Shown in pieces: positions 1 through 8,351 of a stretch of DNA of 64,000 nt. The DNA comes from Muribaculaceae bacterium. Its GTDB lineage: Bacteria; Bacteroidota; Bacteroidia; Bacteroidales; Muribaculaceae. Position 1 is the stretch's first letter. Every line of letters begins with the position of its first letter. The notes below the pieces were generated by a model. It did not search any database. It was given only the letters and a program-made list of their open reading frames with translations, and was not told the DNA's origin. The stretch is from contig JAFQZK010000035.1 in assembly GCA_017405965.1 (NCBI GenBank), forward strand, positions 62,001 through 126,000. Reading direction: 5' to 3'. Made by a program: the position numbers and the translations under genes.

Positions 1-262
1 CAACCACCAGGCCCTTTTCCTTGAGTTGCGCCGGAATCTCCTTGTTGCCGCCTTCCAGTCCTCCGCCATGGAACCAGACGATGACGGGGTAGTCGGTGGC
101 CCCCTCGGGATGGTATACGTCAAGTTTCAGCCGCTGCTGGGAGTAGGCGTCGGTCTTTAAGGTATAACTGATGTCATCGACCTGCCGGTAGCCTTGAGCA
201 TTCAAGGCGTGGCAAAGCAAAGTCAGGACAAGTGATACTGATATTCTGGTTATTGTATTCAT
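1..262 (-). CDS. Secreted alpha/beta-hydrolase (esterase/lipase), 5' part only
   Basis: Only the first 87 codons are inside the window; the gene runs off the left edge. The start ATG at 262 opens a signal peptide (about residues 1-22, ending LCHALNAQ), followed by a segment reading SYTLKTDAYSQQRLKLDVYHP and then WFHGGG. The HGGG motif forms the oxyanion hole in the hormone-sensitive-lipase/BD-FAE group of esterases, so an extracytoplasmic carboxylesterase or acyl-sugar esterase is likely. The catalytic Ser, Asp and His would lie outside the window, so substrate and completeness cannot be judged. No convincing promoter was seen between it and the next gene. Confidence 0.75.
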   Translation of the reverse strand, partial: MNTITRISVSLVLTLLCHALNAQGYRQVDDISYTLKTDAYSQQRLKLDVYHPEGATDYPVIVWFHGGGLEGGNKEIPAQLKEKGLVV

Positions 263-358
263 AACGTTTATTTGTCGGGTTTGATATTGGGTGAGCTCAA
301 TGAATATGAAGTCTTGATACTCAAATTGTCCTCTTTGTTACAAAACCGGATTTTGCAG

Positions 359-412
359 GGCTGCCCCGAGAAATCTAAACACTGGGTTTTAGTGTTGTTT
401 CTCGGGGCAGCC
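359..412 (-). terminator. Strong hairpin terminator of the BspA-like gene
   Basis: A perfect 15-bp stem (359-373 with 398-412, arms GGCTGCCCCGAGAAA and its complement) encloses a smaller 6-bp stem. It lies 44 bases after the stop of the minus-strand dockerin gene. There is no clear U-tract, so termination is inferred from position and stem strength. Confidence 0.65.
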
Positions 413-455
413 GTGCAATTTCTGGTGTCTCAACAGTTATCGGTTGTTTCACTCA

Positions 456-3400
456 TCAGATGTTGCTCATCACCATGTTGATCAACAGGGTGACATCACT
501 GATGTTGATACTGCCGTCATTATTGAGGTCAGCAGCCTCGGTGTTGATATTACCGTTGCCGCTCATCGCGTAGGAGATGAGTATTGTCACGTCGCTGATG
601 TTGACAACGCCATCGTTGTTCACATCGCCGGGAATGACATCCTCATCCACCATGGAGTTGCTCTCGGTGATAGTAGAGAACAGTTTCCAGATGTTAGCAG
701 CCTGATAGGCTGTTTTGTATCCCGTGGGAACACGTAGACGAGCGTTACTGAAGTGGAAAGCATCAAACGGTGAGGACGCGTTGGAGCCCGAACCGATGAT
801 CTGGCAGACGGGCGGCGTTTTGGCCTTGCACCCGATGCTTATCAGGGCATTATCGTTGTAGAACGCCCTTGCGCCAAGGCTTGTGAGCGTCGAGGGCAGG
901 ATAACGGCGGTCATTGACGTACAGTTGCTGAAGGCATTGCTGCCGATAGTAGTCACACCCTTGTTCACCTCCATGCCAGTGAGGGCTGCACAATGATCAA
1001 AGGCATAATCGTTGATTTTTTTGACTGTAGTGGGCAACGTGATAGTATTGACAATACTTCCACGGAAGGCATGAGCACCAATCTCTACGGTGCCATTGGG
1101 AACGGTATAGGTTGTTGCTTTTCCTCCAGGGAAGATGGCCAATGCATAGATTGCCTCACCTCGATTGCTGAATACGACACCATTTTGAACTATGAATTTG
1201 GGATTGATATGTTGTCCTGAAGCTCTTCGGAATTGTGTCAGTGACGTGCAGTAGGCAAAGGGTCCATCACCAATGCTGGTAACTGAATACGGGAATATAG
1301 CCCCTGTCATCGTGCAGTAGGCAAAGGCGTAGCTGCCGATGCTCTCCAGACCCTCGTTGAGCTGGAGTACACCAGTGAGTCCGGTACACTTGTAGAAGGC
1401 GTAGTCGCCGATGCTCTTGATGGTCCATGGGAATGTCACACTCTCCAGATTGGTGCGCTGATAGAATGCACGGGCACCGATAGAGGTTACGTAATAGGTG
1501 TCATTGCCCACGTTGACGTTCGCGGGGATTTCGACTGTTGTCAGGTCTTGGTAGCTGCTGCTGTTCTCGCGGATGAGCGCCACTTGGTTACCGTCTATGA
1601 TCTCATAGAAGAAGTCGTCGCGCTTGAAGTCATAGGCCATGCCTTGGATGTTGGCAAACTGGCCCCAATTCTCATCGGCCTGATAGGCGGCTACCGAGTT
1701 CTTGGGAACGGTTACGACGATGTTAGCGTACTGCTCGGCGGTAATGCCGGTCAGATTGGTGGGTGGCGTGATGGCCAGGCAGGTGATGGCAGTCAGGTTG
1801 GTGCATTCGTTGTCTACAAAGCTGTCGATGCAGCGACGGGTAGTTGCGGGCAGTGTGAGGCTCGTCAGATTTGTACAATTACTGAATGCGGCTGCATTGG
1901 TGCCGACCACGGTATAGGTTGTACCCTGCCAGGTCACGGTTTCGGGAATCACTAGGTCACCGCTATAGGCGTTGCTCGCGCCGCCAGTGGTGACTTCAAC
2001 GATGTCAATGCCGTTATCGACACCCATGATGATGTAATAGATGCCGTCAACGACAAAATCATAGGTGTTGCCATAGTGAGTGAAATTCTCCCAATAGGGT
2101 GCCTCCTTATAGTCCCAGCGGGAGTTCCAGGGCACGATTACGATTGTGGTTTCGTAATGCCATTGGTCGAAGGTGGCACTTTGAATCTGCGGCGGATTTG
2201 TTGCCCTGCAGGTCAACCTGATGAGCGATGAACACAGGTGGAATGCCATATTACTGATGCTGGTCACGTTTTGGGGGATAGTGAGCTCGCTCAGGTTCCT
2301 GCAATTCTCGAATGCCGACAAGCCGATGCTTTGCAGCGATTCGGGAAGGATGACGTTTGTCAGATTATAGCAGTTCTGGAACACGAAGTTAGGGATAGCA
2401 GTTACCCCTTCAGGAATGAAGACAGACGATATGCCGCTGTTCCCGAACGCTTGCTCTCCAATATAGGTGACTGTAGCGGGAATGCTGACGAAAGCCAAAG
2501 ATTGACAACCCATGAACGCCTTTTCTCCGATACCGGTCACAGTGTAGGTGGTGCCGTCGTGCGTCACGGTCTCGGGAACAGTGACGTTGCCGCTATAAGA
2601 ATTGTACTGGGTATCGTGGTAGGTCACTTCAACGGTATTGCTGCCAGTGATGTTGTAGTAGATGCCATTCTCTTCAAAATCATAGGTGGCATACTTCTGG
2701 AATTCACCCCATACATGTTCAGCCGATTGGTATCTTGACAGTGCCGAGCGGGGCACGTGCAGGGTAGCAGTGGTATAGACGCTCTCGTTGAAGGGCAGAT
2801 AGCCGATACTGCCTCCAGCGATGGAGGGCGGCGTAGAGCGCAGGCAGTAGATGTCGGTAAGTGGACAATCGGTGAATGAATGGGTATAGATGCTGGATAC
2901 ATTGCTGCCAAAGGTCACCTTGGTCAGATTAGAACAGTAAGCGAAGGCCGCATAATCAATCGACTTGACATCGTTGGCGATAGTGGCTTCGGTGAGTCCA
3001 CGACAACCATAGAAGGCAAAGCCGCCGATTTTAGTGATGCCACTGGGAACCACTAGATTGGTTAGATCGCTGCCGTTGACTTTCAAGTAATGTCCATAGT
3101 TCAATGGATTGGCTCCGACATTGGTGAAGTTGATTTTGCACCATGTGGATAAATTAATGACAGCGGCATGGGTCATTCCGGTGCATCCATGGAAAGCGTT
3201 GTCATTGATCTTTTTCAAGTTCTGGTGAATCGTGACGCTCGTCAAACCGGTGGAGTTCCAGAATGCTTTCGTGCCAATCTCCTCGACCTTGTAGGTGGTA
3301 CCGCTGTAAGTCACCGTGTTGGGTATGACGACTTGTCCGCTATAAGAATTAAAACTATCATTCTTATAAGTTACCTCAACAGTGTTTTCACTTGTTTTCC

Positions 3401-4262
3401 TATAATAGATATTGTTAGATACAAAGTCATAATAAATCGGCTCAACGTTGGTGAAATTCTGCCAGTAGTTGGCCGATTGGTAGTTGCTCACGTAGCTGGC
3501 AGGCACATGGAGCGTCGCAGTGGAATAGACCATGTTGACCTCGTTGTCAAACGCGTTGGCTGCCGCCAGTGTCGCAGGCCTTGTACCGCGGCAGTAGATG
3601 TCGGACAGTGGGTCGTAGCTGAATGCATACTGATCAATAGAGGTGAGGCCGCTGCCGAGGGTTACTGTACTCAGGTTTAAACAGCTACCGAATGCACTCC
3701 ATTCAATTGAAGTGACGCTGCTGGCAATGATGACAGAGCGCAGGTCGTAGTTTGAGTAGAAAGCGAATTGGCTTACTTTCCTTACGCCTTCGGGGATGAC
3801 CAGATTAACGACCTTTGTGCCGTTGAGATACAGGTGATGAGCCCAAGACAAGGGGTTGCCGTCGGCGTTACCGCTGAAATCAATAGCGCACCAGGCGGCA
3901 AGGTCACTGATGTTCACTCGAGACAATGACGAACAACCGGCAAAGGCCGTTGAACTTGACTCGGTGATGGTGGGAGGGATAGTGACGGATGTTAATCGAT
4001 AGCTGCCATAAAAAGCATAAGAGCCGATTTTGGTGACATTGTAGGTGTAGCCGTTACGTGGGTCAGTTACTGTCGAAGGAATGACAACATCGCCAATGTA
4101 GGAATTGTAGTTTTCATCACAATAGGTGATTTCTACACTGTTTCCGTCAATGATGTTGAACCAGCCCACATCTGTGTAGAAGTCATAGGCACTGACGGCT
4201 AGAGGACAACCTAAAGCCATCAAGATGACTAGCAGATTAAATTTGAGTAGTTTAGTTTTCAT
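456..4262 (-). CDS. BspA-like leucine-rich-repeat secreted protein with C-terminal dockerin
   Basis: A 1268-residue protein if started at the ATG at 4262 (MKTKLLKF), which gives a clean signal peptide of about 25 residues; the open frame continues upstream to 4448 but that part is not signal-like. The body is LRR_5/BspA-type repeats (SIGxxAFxxCxxLTxVTIP). Five modules each restart with a YDF...YY segment and a beta-rich stretch, at about residues 26, 278, 525, 733 and 877. The last 60 residues hold two EF-hand-like dockerin repeats (DVNNDGVVNISDVTILI and DLNNDGSINISDVTLLI). BspA proteins mediate adhesion or protein binding, and dockerins bind calcium and cohesins. Surface or secreted adhesin is inferred; the ligand is unknown. 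One of six dockerin genes in this window. Confidence 0.85.
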   Translation of the reverse strand: MKTKLLKFNLLVILMALGCPLAVSAYDFYTDVGWFNIIDGNSVEITYCDENYNSYIGDVVIPSTVTDPRNGYTYNVTKIGSYAFYGSYRLTSVTIPPTITESSSTAFAGCSSLSRVNISDLAAWCAIDFSGNADGNPLSWAHHLYLNGTKVVNLVIPEGVRKVSQFAFYSNYDLRSVIIASSVTSIEWSAFGSCLNLSTVTLGSGLTSIDQYAFSYDPLSDIYCRGTRPATLAAANAFDNEVNMVYSTATLHVPASYVSNYQSANYWQNFTNVEPIYYDFVSNNIYYRKTSENTVEVTYKNDSFNSYSGQVVIPNTVTYSGTTYKVEEIGTKAFWNSTGLTSVTIHQNLKKINDNAFHGCTGMTHAAVINLSTWCKINFTNVGANPLNYGHYLKVNGSDLTNLVVPSGITKIGGFAFYGCRGLTEATIANDVKSIDYAAFAYCSNLTKVTFGSNVSSIYTHSFTDCPLTDIYCLRSTPPSIAGGSIGYLPFNESVYTTATLHVPRSALSRYQSAEHVWGEFQKYATYDFEENGIYYNITGSNTVEVTYHDTQYNSYSGNVTVPETVTHDGTTYTVTGIGEKAFMGCQSLAFVSIPATVTYIGEQAFGNSGISSVFIPEGVTAIPNFVFQNCYNLTNVILPESLQSIGLSAFENCRNLSELTIPQNVTSISNMAFHLCSSLIRLTCRATNPPQIQSATFDQWHYETTIVIVPWNSRWDYKEAPYWENFTHYGNTYDFVVDGIYYIIMGVDNGIDIVEVTTGGASNAYSGDLVIPETVTWQGTTYTVVGTNAAAFSNCTNLTSLTLPATTRRCIDSFVDNECTNLTAITCLAITPPTNLTGITAEQYANIVVTVPKNSVAAYQADENWGQFANIQGMAYDFKRDDFFYEIIDGNQVALIRENSSSYQDLTTVEIPANVNVGNDTYYVTSIGARAFYQRTNLESVTFPWTIKSIGDYAFYKCTGLTGVLQLNEGLESIGSYAFAYCTMTGAIFPYSVTSIGDGPFAYCTSLTQFRRASGQHINPKFIVQNGVVFSNRGEAIYALAIFPGGKATTYTVPNGTVEIGAHAFRGSIVNTITLPTTVKKINDYAFDHCAALTGMEVNKGVTTIGSNAFSNCTSMTAVILPSTLTSLGARAFYNDNALISIGCKAKTPPVCQIIGSGSNASSPFDAFHFSNARLRVPTGYKTAYQAANIWKLFSTITESNSMVDEDVIPGDVNNDGVVNISDVTILISYAMSGNGNINTEAADLNNDGSINISDVTLLINMVMSNI

Positions 4263-4313
4263 AATCATAGTATTTATTAGATGAATAAATGTTACTTCAA
4301 TACACTTTGTTTG

Positions 4314-4344
4314 CAAATATAATAACTTTATTTGAAGAAACAAT
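4314..4344 (-). promoter_or_regulatory. Bacteroidetes-type promoter for the BspA-like gene
   Basis: On the minus strand a TATATTTG (4314-4321) matches the -7 consensus TAnnTTTG, with ATTG 19 bases upstream as a near-match to the -33 TTTG. This would give a leader of about 45 bases before the ATG at 4262, which supports that start. Confidence 0.6.
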
Positions 4345-4653
4345 AATGTTTTGTCATTATTTTTGATGACATTGTACAAAATAATTGGCAATCTTGAAAA
4401 ATGAGACATTTTTTTGCTGGATTCCTGCAATCTCATGCCAGCCCGCATGAGATTCAGCGAATGCGTCTAACGCTAGGGTGCAGAGACGTTATATATTAAC
4501 GTGAGTTCGACGAAATTGTATGCTATAAATCAATGTGTTAGCAACTCCTCCTAATCTTAGAGGGGGCCAGGGGACGTTGATGCTACCAGAGATTTGCTTC
4601 GAAAGCACATCATACTCCTCCGTAGCTTCACACCACTTCCCCTTTCTTAGGGT

Positions 4654-4855
4654 AGGAGTTGATAATCAGTACTTTATCATCCAATTAGGGGTTAAAACCA
4701 CGCATTTCAATGCGTCTACTTTAGTTTCTATAAACCTCGTTACCGAAGGCATACAAAGTGTTGTTTCAGGATGGGTTACAAGAGGCGAAGATGAAATTAA
4801 ATTTTCTTGCGTGGATGAAACTATGGGCTTCAAGTCCATAGTGGTTTAATTCTAA
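4654..4855. mobile_element. Non-autonomous IS200/IS605-like relic (left and right end hairpins)
   Basis: Two short hairpins with similar apical loops lie about 105 bases apart: ACGCAT-TTCA-ATGCGT at 4700-4715 and a 10-bp stem at 4820-4842 whose apex also reads TTCA. Outside them the flanks are related as imperfect inverted copies (TTAAAACCAC before the left one, GTGGTTTAAT after the right one). A TTGAT sequence, the insertion site known for ISDra2-like elements, occurs upstream at about 4659-4663. Subterminal hairpins of this kind mark the ends of IS200/IS605 elements; with TnpB families the right end also encodes the guide RNA. No transposase or TnpB frame is present, so this would be a deletion derivative. 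The exact boundaries are inferred. Confidence 0.45.
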
Positions 4856-4856
4856 A

Positions 4857-4893
4857 TGAGGGTGAGCCAAAAAACTATTTTGACTCACCCTCA
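4857..4893. terminator. Hairpin terminator downstream of pruA
   Basis: Arms TGAGGGTGAG (4857-4866) and its complement (4884-4893) form a 10-bp stem around an A/T-rich loop. It lies 32 bases beyond the pruA stop on the minus strand, next to the IS-like right end. Confidence 0.6.
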
Positions 4894-4924
4894 TGGAAAA
4901 TTCTAATAGCTATCTGCTAATAGC

Positions 4925-6550
4925 TTATTTCATATAGGTGTAGCGATAGTCGGTGGGCGACACGAGGGTCTCCTTGATCACGCGCGGGATGATCCAGCGA
5001 ATCAGGTTGAACTCACCACCGGCCTTGTCGTTGGTACCGCTGGCACGTGCACCGCCGAAGGGCTGCATACCTACAACAGCACCCGTCGGCTTGTCGTTGA
5101 TGTAGAAGTTACCGGCGGCATAGCTCAGCTTCTCGGTGAGCTTCTCCACCTCGAGGCGGTCACGGCCCCAAACGGCACCGGTCAGACCGTAAGGCGAGGT
5201 CTCGTCACACAGGCGGGCGGTCTCGTTCACCTTGTCGTCGTCGTAGGGGTAAACCGTCAGCACGGGGCCGAAGATTTCCTCTTCCATCGACTTGAAGCGA
5301 GGATTGGTGGTCTCGATAACCGTGGGCTCAACAAACCAGCCTTTCTTCTTGTCACACTTGCCACCGATGACGATCTTGGCGTCGTCGGCCTTCTTGGCGT
5401 AGTCGATATAGCTCTTGCACTTGTCGAACGATGCCTCGTCGATCACGGCGTTGATGAAGTTCATGGGATCCATGACGTCGCCCATCTTCACCTCCTTGCA
5501 CATGGCCTTGATGTCCTTCAGTACGTCGGGCCACAGGCTCTTGGGGATGTACATGCGCGATGCAGCCGAGCACTTCTGGCCCTGGAACTCAAAGGCTCCG
5601 CAGAAGGCAGCCGTAGCAACGGCCTTCTTGTCGGCGCTGGGATGAACAAAGATGAAGTCCTTGCCACCGGTCTCACCCACGAGACGGGGATAGGAGATGT
5701 ACTTGTCCACGTTCAGGCTGGCCTGCTTCCACAGCGACTTGAAGGTGGCGGTGCTGCCGGTGAAGTGGATGCCGCTGAAGTACTTGCTGTCGGTAGCAAC
5801 CTCGCCGATGAGGGCGCCGCTGCCGGGCAGGAAGTTGATCACGCCGTCGGGAAGGCCGGCTTCCTTGTAGAGCTGCATCAGGTAGTAGTTGCTCAGCAGG
5901 GCGGTGGTGGAGGGCTTCCACAGGGCCACGTTACCCATCAGCACGGGAGTCATGCACAGGTTGCTGGCGATAGAGGTGAAGTTGAACGGGGTGACAGCCA
6001 GGATAAAGCCCTCGAGAGGACGATACTCGGTGTGGTTCAGCTGGCCCACGCCGTCCTTGGGCTGCATAGCGTAGATCTTGCTTGCATAGTGCACGTTGTA
6101 GCGGAAGAAGTCGATCGTCTCGCAAGCCGAGTCGATTTCGGCCTGGTAGAAGTTCTTGCTCTGGCCCAGCATCGTGGCGGCATTCATGATGGGACGATAC
6201 TTGGTGGCGAGCAGCTCGGCCATCTTCATCACGATGGCGGCGCGGGTGGTCCACGGTGTGCGGCTCCACTCTTTCCATGCCTTCATAGCGGCATCGATGG
6301 CCATCTTGATCTCTTTCTTGGTCACCTTGTGATAGGTAGCCAGCACGTGCTTGTGGTCGTGGGGGCAGGTAATGGTACCCGTGTCACCGGTGCGGATTTC
6401 CTTGCCGCCGATGATGATGGGGATGTCCACGACGATTTTGCTCTGGCGCTCGAGTTCAGCCTCGAGGGCAACGCGCTCGGGCGAACCGGGCATATAGGCC
6501 TTCACCGGCTCATTGGCGGGAAGGGGGAAATTGATAATAGCGTTATTCAT
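4925..6550 (-). CDS. pruA: L-glutamate gamma-semialdehyde (1-pyrroline-5-carboxylate) dehydrogenase
   Basis: A 541-residue aldehyde dehydrogenase of the P5C dehydrogenase type. It oxidises glutamate-gamma-semialdehyde to glutamate with NAD(P)+ in the cytoplasm, the last step of proline, ornithine and arginine breakdown. Visible family signatures are FTGSTATF (cofactor-binding region), VGETGGKDF with the general-base Glu at about 293, and FQGQKCSAASR with the catalytic Cys at about 327; the C-terminus ends in PFGGARASGTNDKAGG. Length is normal for the monofunctional enzyme, with no proline dehydrogenase domain fused. It lies 145 bases downstream of rocD on the same strand, so the two genes cover ornithine to semialdehyde to glutamate. 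Confidence 0.93.
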   Translation of the reverse strand: MNNAIINFPLPANEPVKAYMPGSPERVALEAELERQSKIVVDIPIIIGGKEIRTGDTGTITCPHDHKHVLATYHKVTKKEIKMAIDAAMKAWKEWSRTPWTTRAAIVMKMAELLATKYRPIMNAATMLGQSKNFYQAEIDSACETIDFFRYNVHYASKIYAMQPKDGVGQLNHTEYRPLEGFILAVTPFNFTSIASNLCMTPVLMGNVALWKPSTTALLSNYYLMQLYKEAGLPDGVINFLPGSGALIGEVATDSKYFSGIHFTGSTATFKSLWKQASLNVDKYISYPRLVGETGGKDFIFVHPSADKKAVATAAFCGAFEFQGQKCSAASRMYIPKSLWPDVLKDIKAMCKEVKMGDVMDPMNFINAVIDEASFDKCKSYIDYAKKADDAKIVIGGKCDKKKGWFVEPTVIETTNPRFKSMEEEIFGPVLTVYPYDDDKVNETARLCDETSPYGLTGAVWGRDRLEVEKLTEKLSYAAGNFYINDKPTGAVVGMQPFGGARASGTNDKAGGEFNLIRWIIPRVIKETLVSPTDYRYTYMK

Positions 6551-6650
6551 TATTATTTTAAATTGTTTGTTGAGAGTTTTTAAGTCTTTTTGATTTCTGG
6601 TTGTTGATTGAGGTTTGAGAACTGGAGCCTTTAACCTCTAACCTCTAAAC

Positions 6651-6688
6651 TTCAAGCACCGCGAGCGCTAGCACTCGCGATGCTTGAA
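6651..6688 (-). terminator. Long hairpin after rocD
   Basis: Arms TTCAAGCA plus CGCGAG (6651-6665) pair with CTCGCG plus TGCTTGAA (6674-6688), with one mismatch. It starts 8 bases past the rocD stop and precedes pruA, so it may reduce read-through into pruA. No U-tract follows, so factor-independent termination is not certain. Confidence 0.5.
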
Positions 6689-6695
6689 TTAAAAA

Positions 6696-7997
6696 TTATC
6701 CGAACATCTGCTCGAAGGTCTTCTTGATGATCTCGATGGCCTCCATGAGTTCCTCCTTGGTGATGCACAAGGGAGGAGCAAAGCGGATGATGTGGTCATG
6801 GGTCGGCTTGGCCAGCAGGCCGTTGTCACGCAGCTTCAGGCAGATGTCCCAAGCGGTCTTGCCCTCGACGGGCTTGGTAACGATGGCGTTCAACAGACCG
6901 CGACCGCGCACCTGTACGATAAACGGCGAGTGGATCTTCTCGATTTCCTCACGGAAGATCTTACCCATCTTCTCGGCGTTCTGAACCAGCTTCTCGTCCT
7001 TGACAACCTTCAAGGCCTCAACGGCAACGCGGGCTGCCAGCGGGAAACCGCCGAAGGTCGAGCCGTGCTCGCCGGGCTTCACGTTCAGCATGATATCGTC
7101 GTCGGCCAAGCAAGCCGATACGGGAAGCACACCACCACCCAGGGCCTTGCCCAGGATCACGATGTCGGGACGGATGCCGTCGTGCTGTGAGCACAGCATC
7201 TTACCCGTGCGGGCGATACCGGTCTGCACCTCGTCGGCGATGAACAGCACGTTGTGCTTGTGGCACAGGTCGAAGCAGGTCTTCAGGTAGCCGTCGTCGG
7301 GAACGAATACGCCAGCCTCGCCCTGGATGGGCTCAGCGATAAAGGCAGCAACCTCATCGCCATATTTATCGAGCGCCTTCTCAAGCGCCTTGGGATCGTT
7401 GTAGGGGATACGGATGAAACCGGGGGTCAGCGGGCCGTAGTTGGCATAGCTGTCCGGGTCGTTGCTCATGGTGATAACAGTCACGGTACGGCCGTGGAAG
7501 TTGCCCTCGCAGCAGATGATCTTCACCTTGTCGTTGTCGATACCTTTCTTGACAACGCCCCAGCGGCGGGCCAGCTTCAGGGCGGTCTCGACGCCCTCAG
7601 CACCGGTATTCATGGGCAGCACCTTGTCATAGCCGAAGTAGGAGTGCATGAACTTCTCATACTCGCAGAAGGCCTCGTTGTAGAACGCACGAGAGGTCAG
7701 ACACAGCTTGTTGGTCTGATCCTTCAGCGCCTTCACGATGCGAGGATGGCAGTGACCCTGGTTAACGGCACTGTAGGCTGACAGGAAGTCGAAATACTTC
7801 TTGCCTTCAACGTCCCACACATAGATGCCTTTACCCTTCTTCAACACGACGGGCAGCGGATGGTAGTTGTGAGCGCCGTAGCGGTCTTCCATCGCGATGT
7901 AACTCTTGGTCTTTGCGCCCAGAGGAGCGGGCTTACTGCAATCTACACTCTTACATGCTTTTTTTGCACTCGGTTTTTTTGCTGTTGGTTTCTTCAT
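6696..7997 (-). CDS. rocD: Ornithine aminotransferase
   Basis: A 433-residue class-III PLP-dependent aminotransferase. It transfers the delta-amino group of ornithine to 2-oxoglutarate, giving glutamate-gamma-semialdehyde and glutamate. Family marks: the region around [19 protein letters not shown], the FHGRTV motif, the [13 protein letters not shown] segment, and the PLP lysine in ILGKALGGG at about residue 284. The first 30 residues form a Lys/Ala/Pro-rich leader ([15 protein letters not shown]) that is not part of the catalytic fold; the conserved fold begins near [10 protein letters not shown]. The start ATG at 7997 lies 57 bases from a perfect promoter. pruA follows on the same strand and takes up its product. 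Confidence 0.93.
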   Translation of the reverse strand: MKKPTAKKPSAKKACKSVDCSKPAPLGAKTKSYIAMEDRYGAHNYHPLPVVLKKGKGIYVWDVEGKKYFDFLSAYSAVNQGHCHPRIVKALKDQTNKLCLTSRAFYNEAFCEYEKFMHSYFGYDKVLPMNTGAEGVETALKLARRWGVVKKGIDNDKVKIICCEGNFHGRTVTVITMSNDPDSYANYGPLTPGFIRIPYNDPKALEKALDKYGDEVAAFIAEPIQGEAGVFVPDDGYLKTCFDLCHKHNVLFIADEVQTGIARTGKMLCSQHDGIRPDIVILGKALGGGVLPVSACLADDDIMLNVKPGEHGSTFGGFPLAARVAVEALKVVKDEKLVQNAEKMGKIFREEIEKIHSPFIVQVRGRGLLNAIVTKPVEGKTAWDICLKLRDNGLLAKPTHDHIIRFAPPLCITKEELMEAIEIIKKTFEQMFG

Positions 7998-8053
7998 TGG
8001 TTAAGTTGATTGTTGATATTAAGTTGTTAATGTTAAAGATAAATTTCTGCTTG

Positions 8054-8085
8054 CAAAGATAGTGCAAGCAGAGCGTAGAGCCAAA
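8054..8085 (-). promoter_or_regulatory. Promoter of rocD
   Basis: Minus-strand TTTG, 20 bases, TATCTTTG: an exact match to the Bacteroidetes housekeeping promoter. The -7 box ends 57 bases before the rocD ATG. Confidence 0.8.
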
Positions 8086-8247
8086 CAAAAAAGCAAGTTT
8101 TTTTGTCTGCTTAACCGCGTGACCTTGCTTGTCTTATCTAAGTCGTTTTCAATAAATATGCAAACATGTTTCCGTTTCACATACTTATTACACAATGCCT
8201 TTATTAACATGACTTTTTTGCCCGATTTGCGCTTTCTTGACGTCATT

Positions 8248-8279
8248 TTTGGTCATTCAAGAAAAACTTGCTACATTTG
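8248..8279 (+). promoter_or_regulatory. Promoter of the large STAND-like NTPase gene
   Basis: TTTG (8248-8251), 20 bases, TACATTTG (8272-8279): an exact consensus match, 72 bases before the ATG at 8352. With the divergent rocD promoter it fills the 354-base intergenic gap, in which nothing else was recognised. Confidence 0.75.
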
Positions 8280-8351
8280 TGCAATTGATAATAAACCGGC
8301 TGAATTCCAACCTCAAGCCCAAAATGTCTAACCGATTAACCGTCCACATCT

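Noticed and set aside
456-4262. Regularly spaced sequence in the BspA gene considered as a CRISPR-like array
   Set aside because: Repeats are degenerate, in frame and encode LRR units; no spacer structure or cas genes.
4700-4842. Hairpins considered as tRNA or ordinary terminators
   Set aside because: No cloverleaf or anticodon pattern; the shared TTCA apex and mirrored flanks fit IS200/IS605 ends better.
4535-4849. 104-codon plus-strand frame in the pruA/BspA gap
   Set aside because: It runs across the IS-like element and its hairpins and has no protein-like pattern; treated as non-coding.
8062-8331. Short frames in the rocD/NTPase divergent gap
   Set aside because: They overlap two consensus promoters facing opposite ways and show no conserved content.
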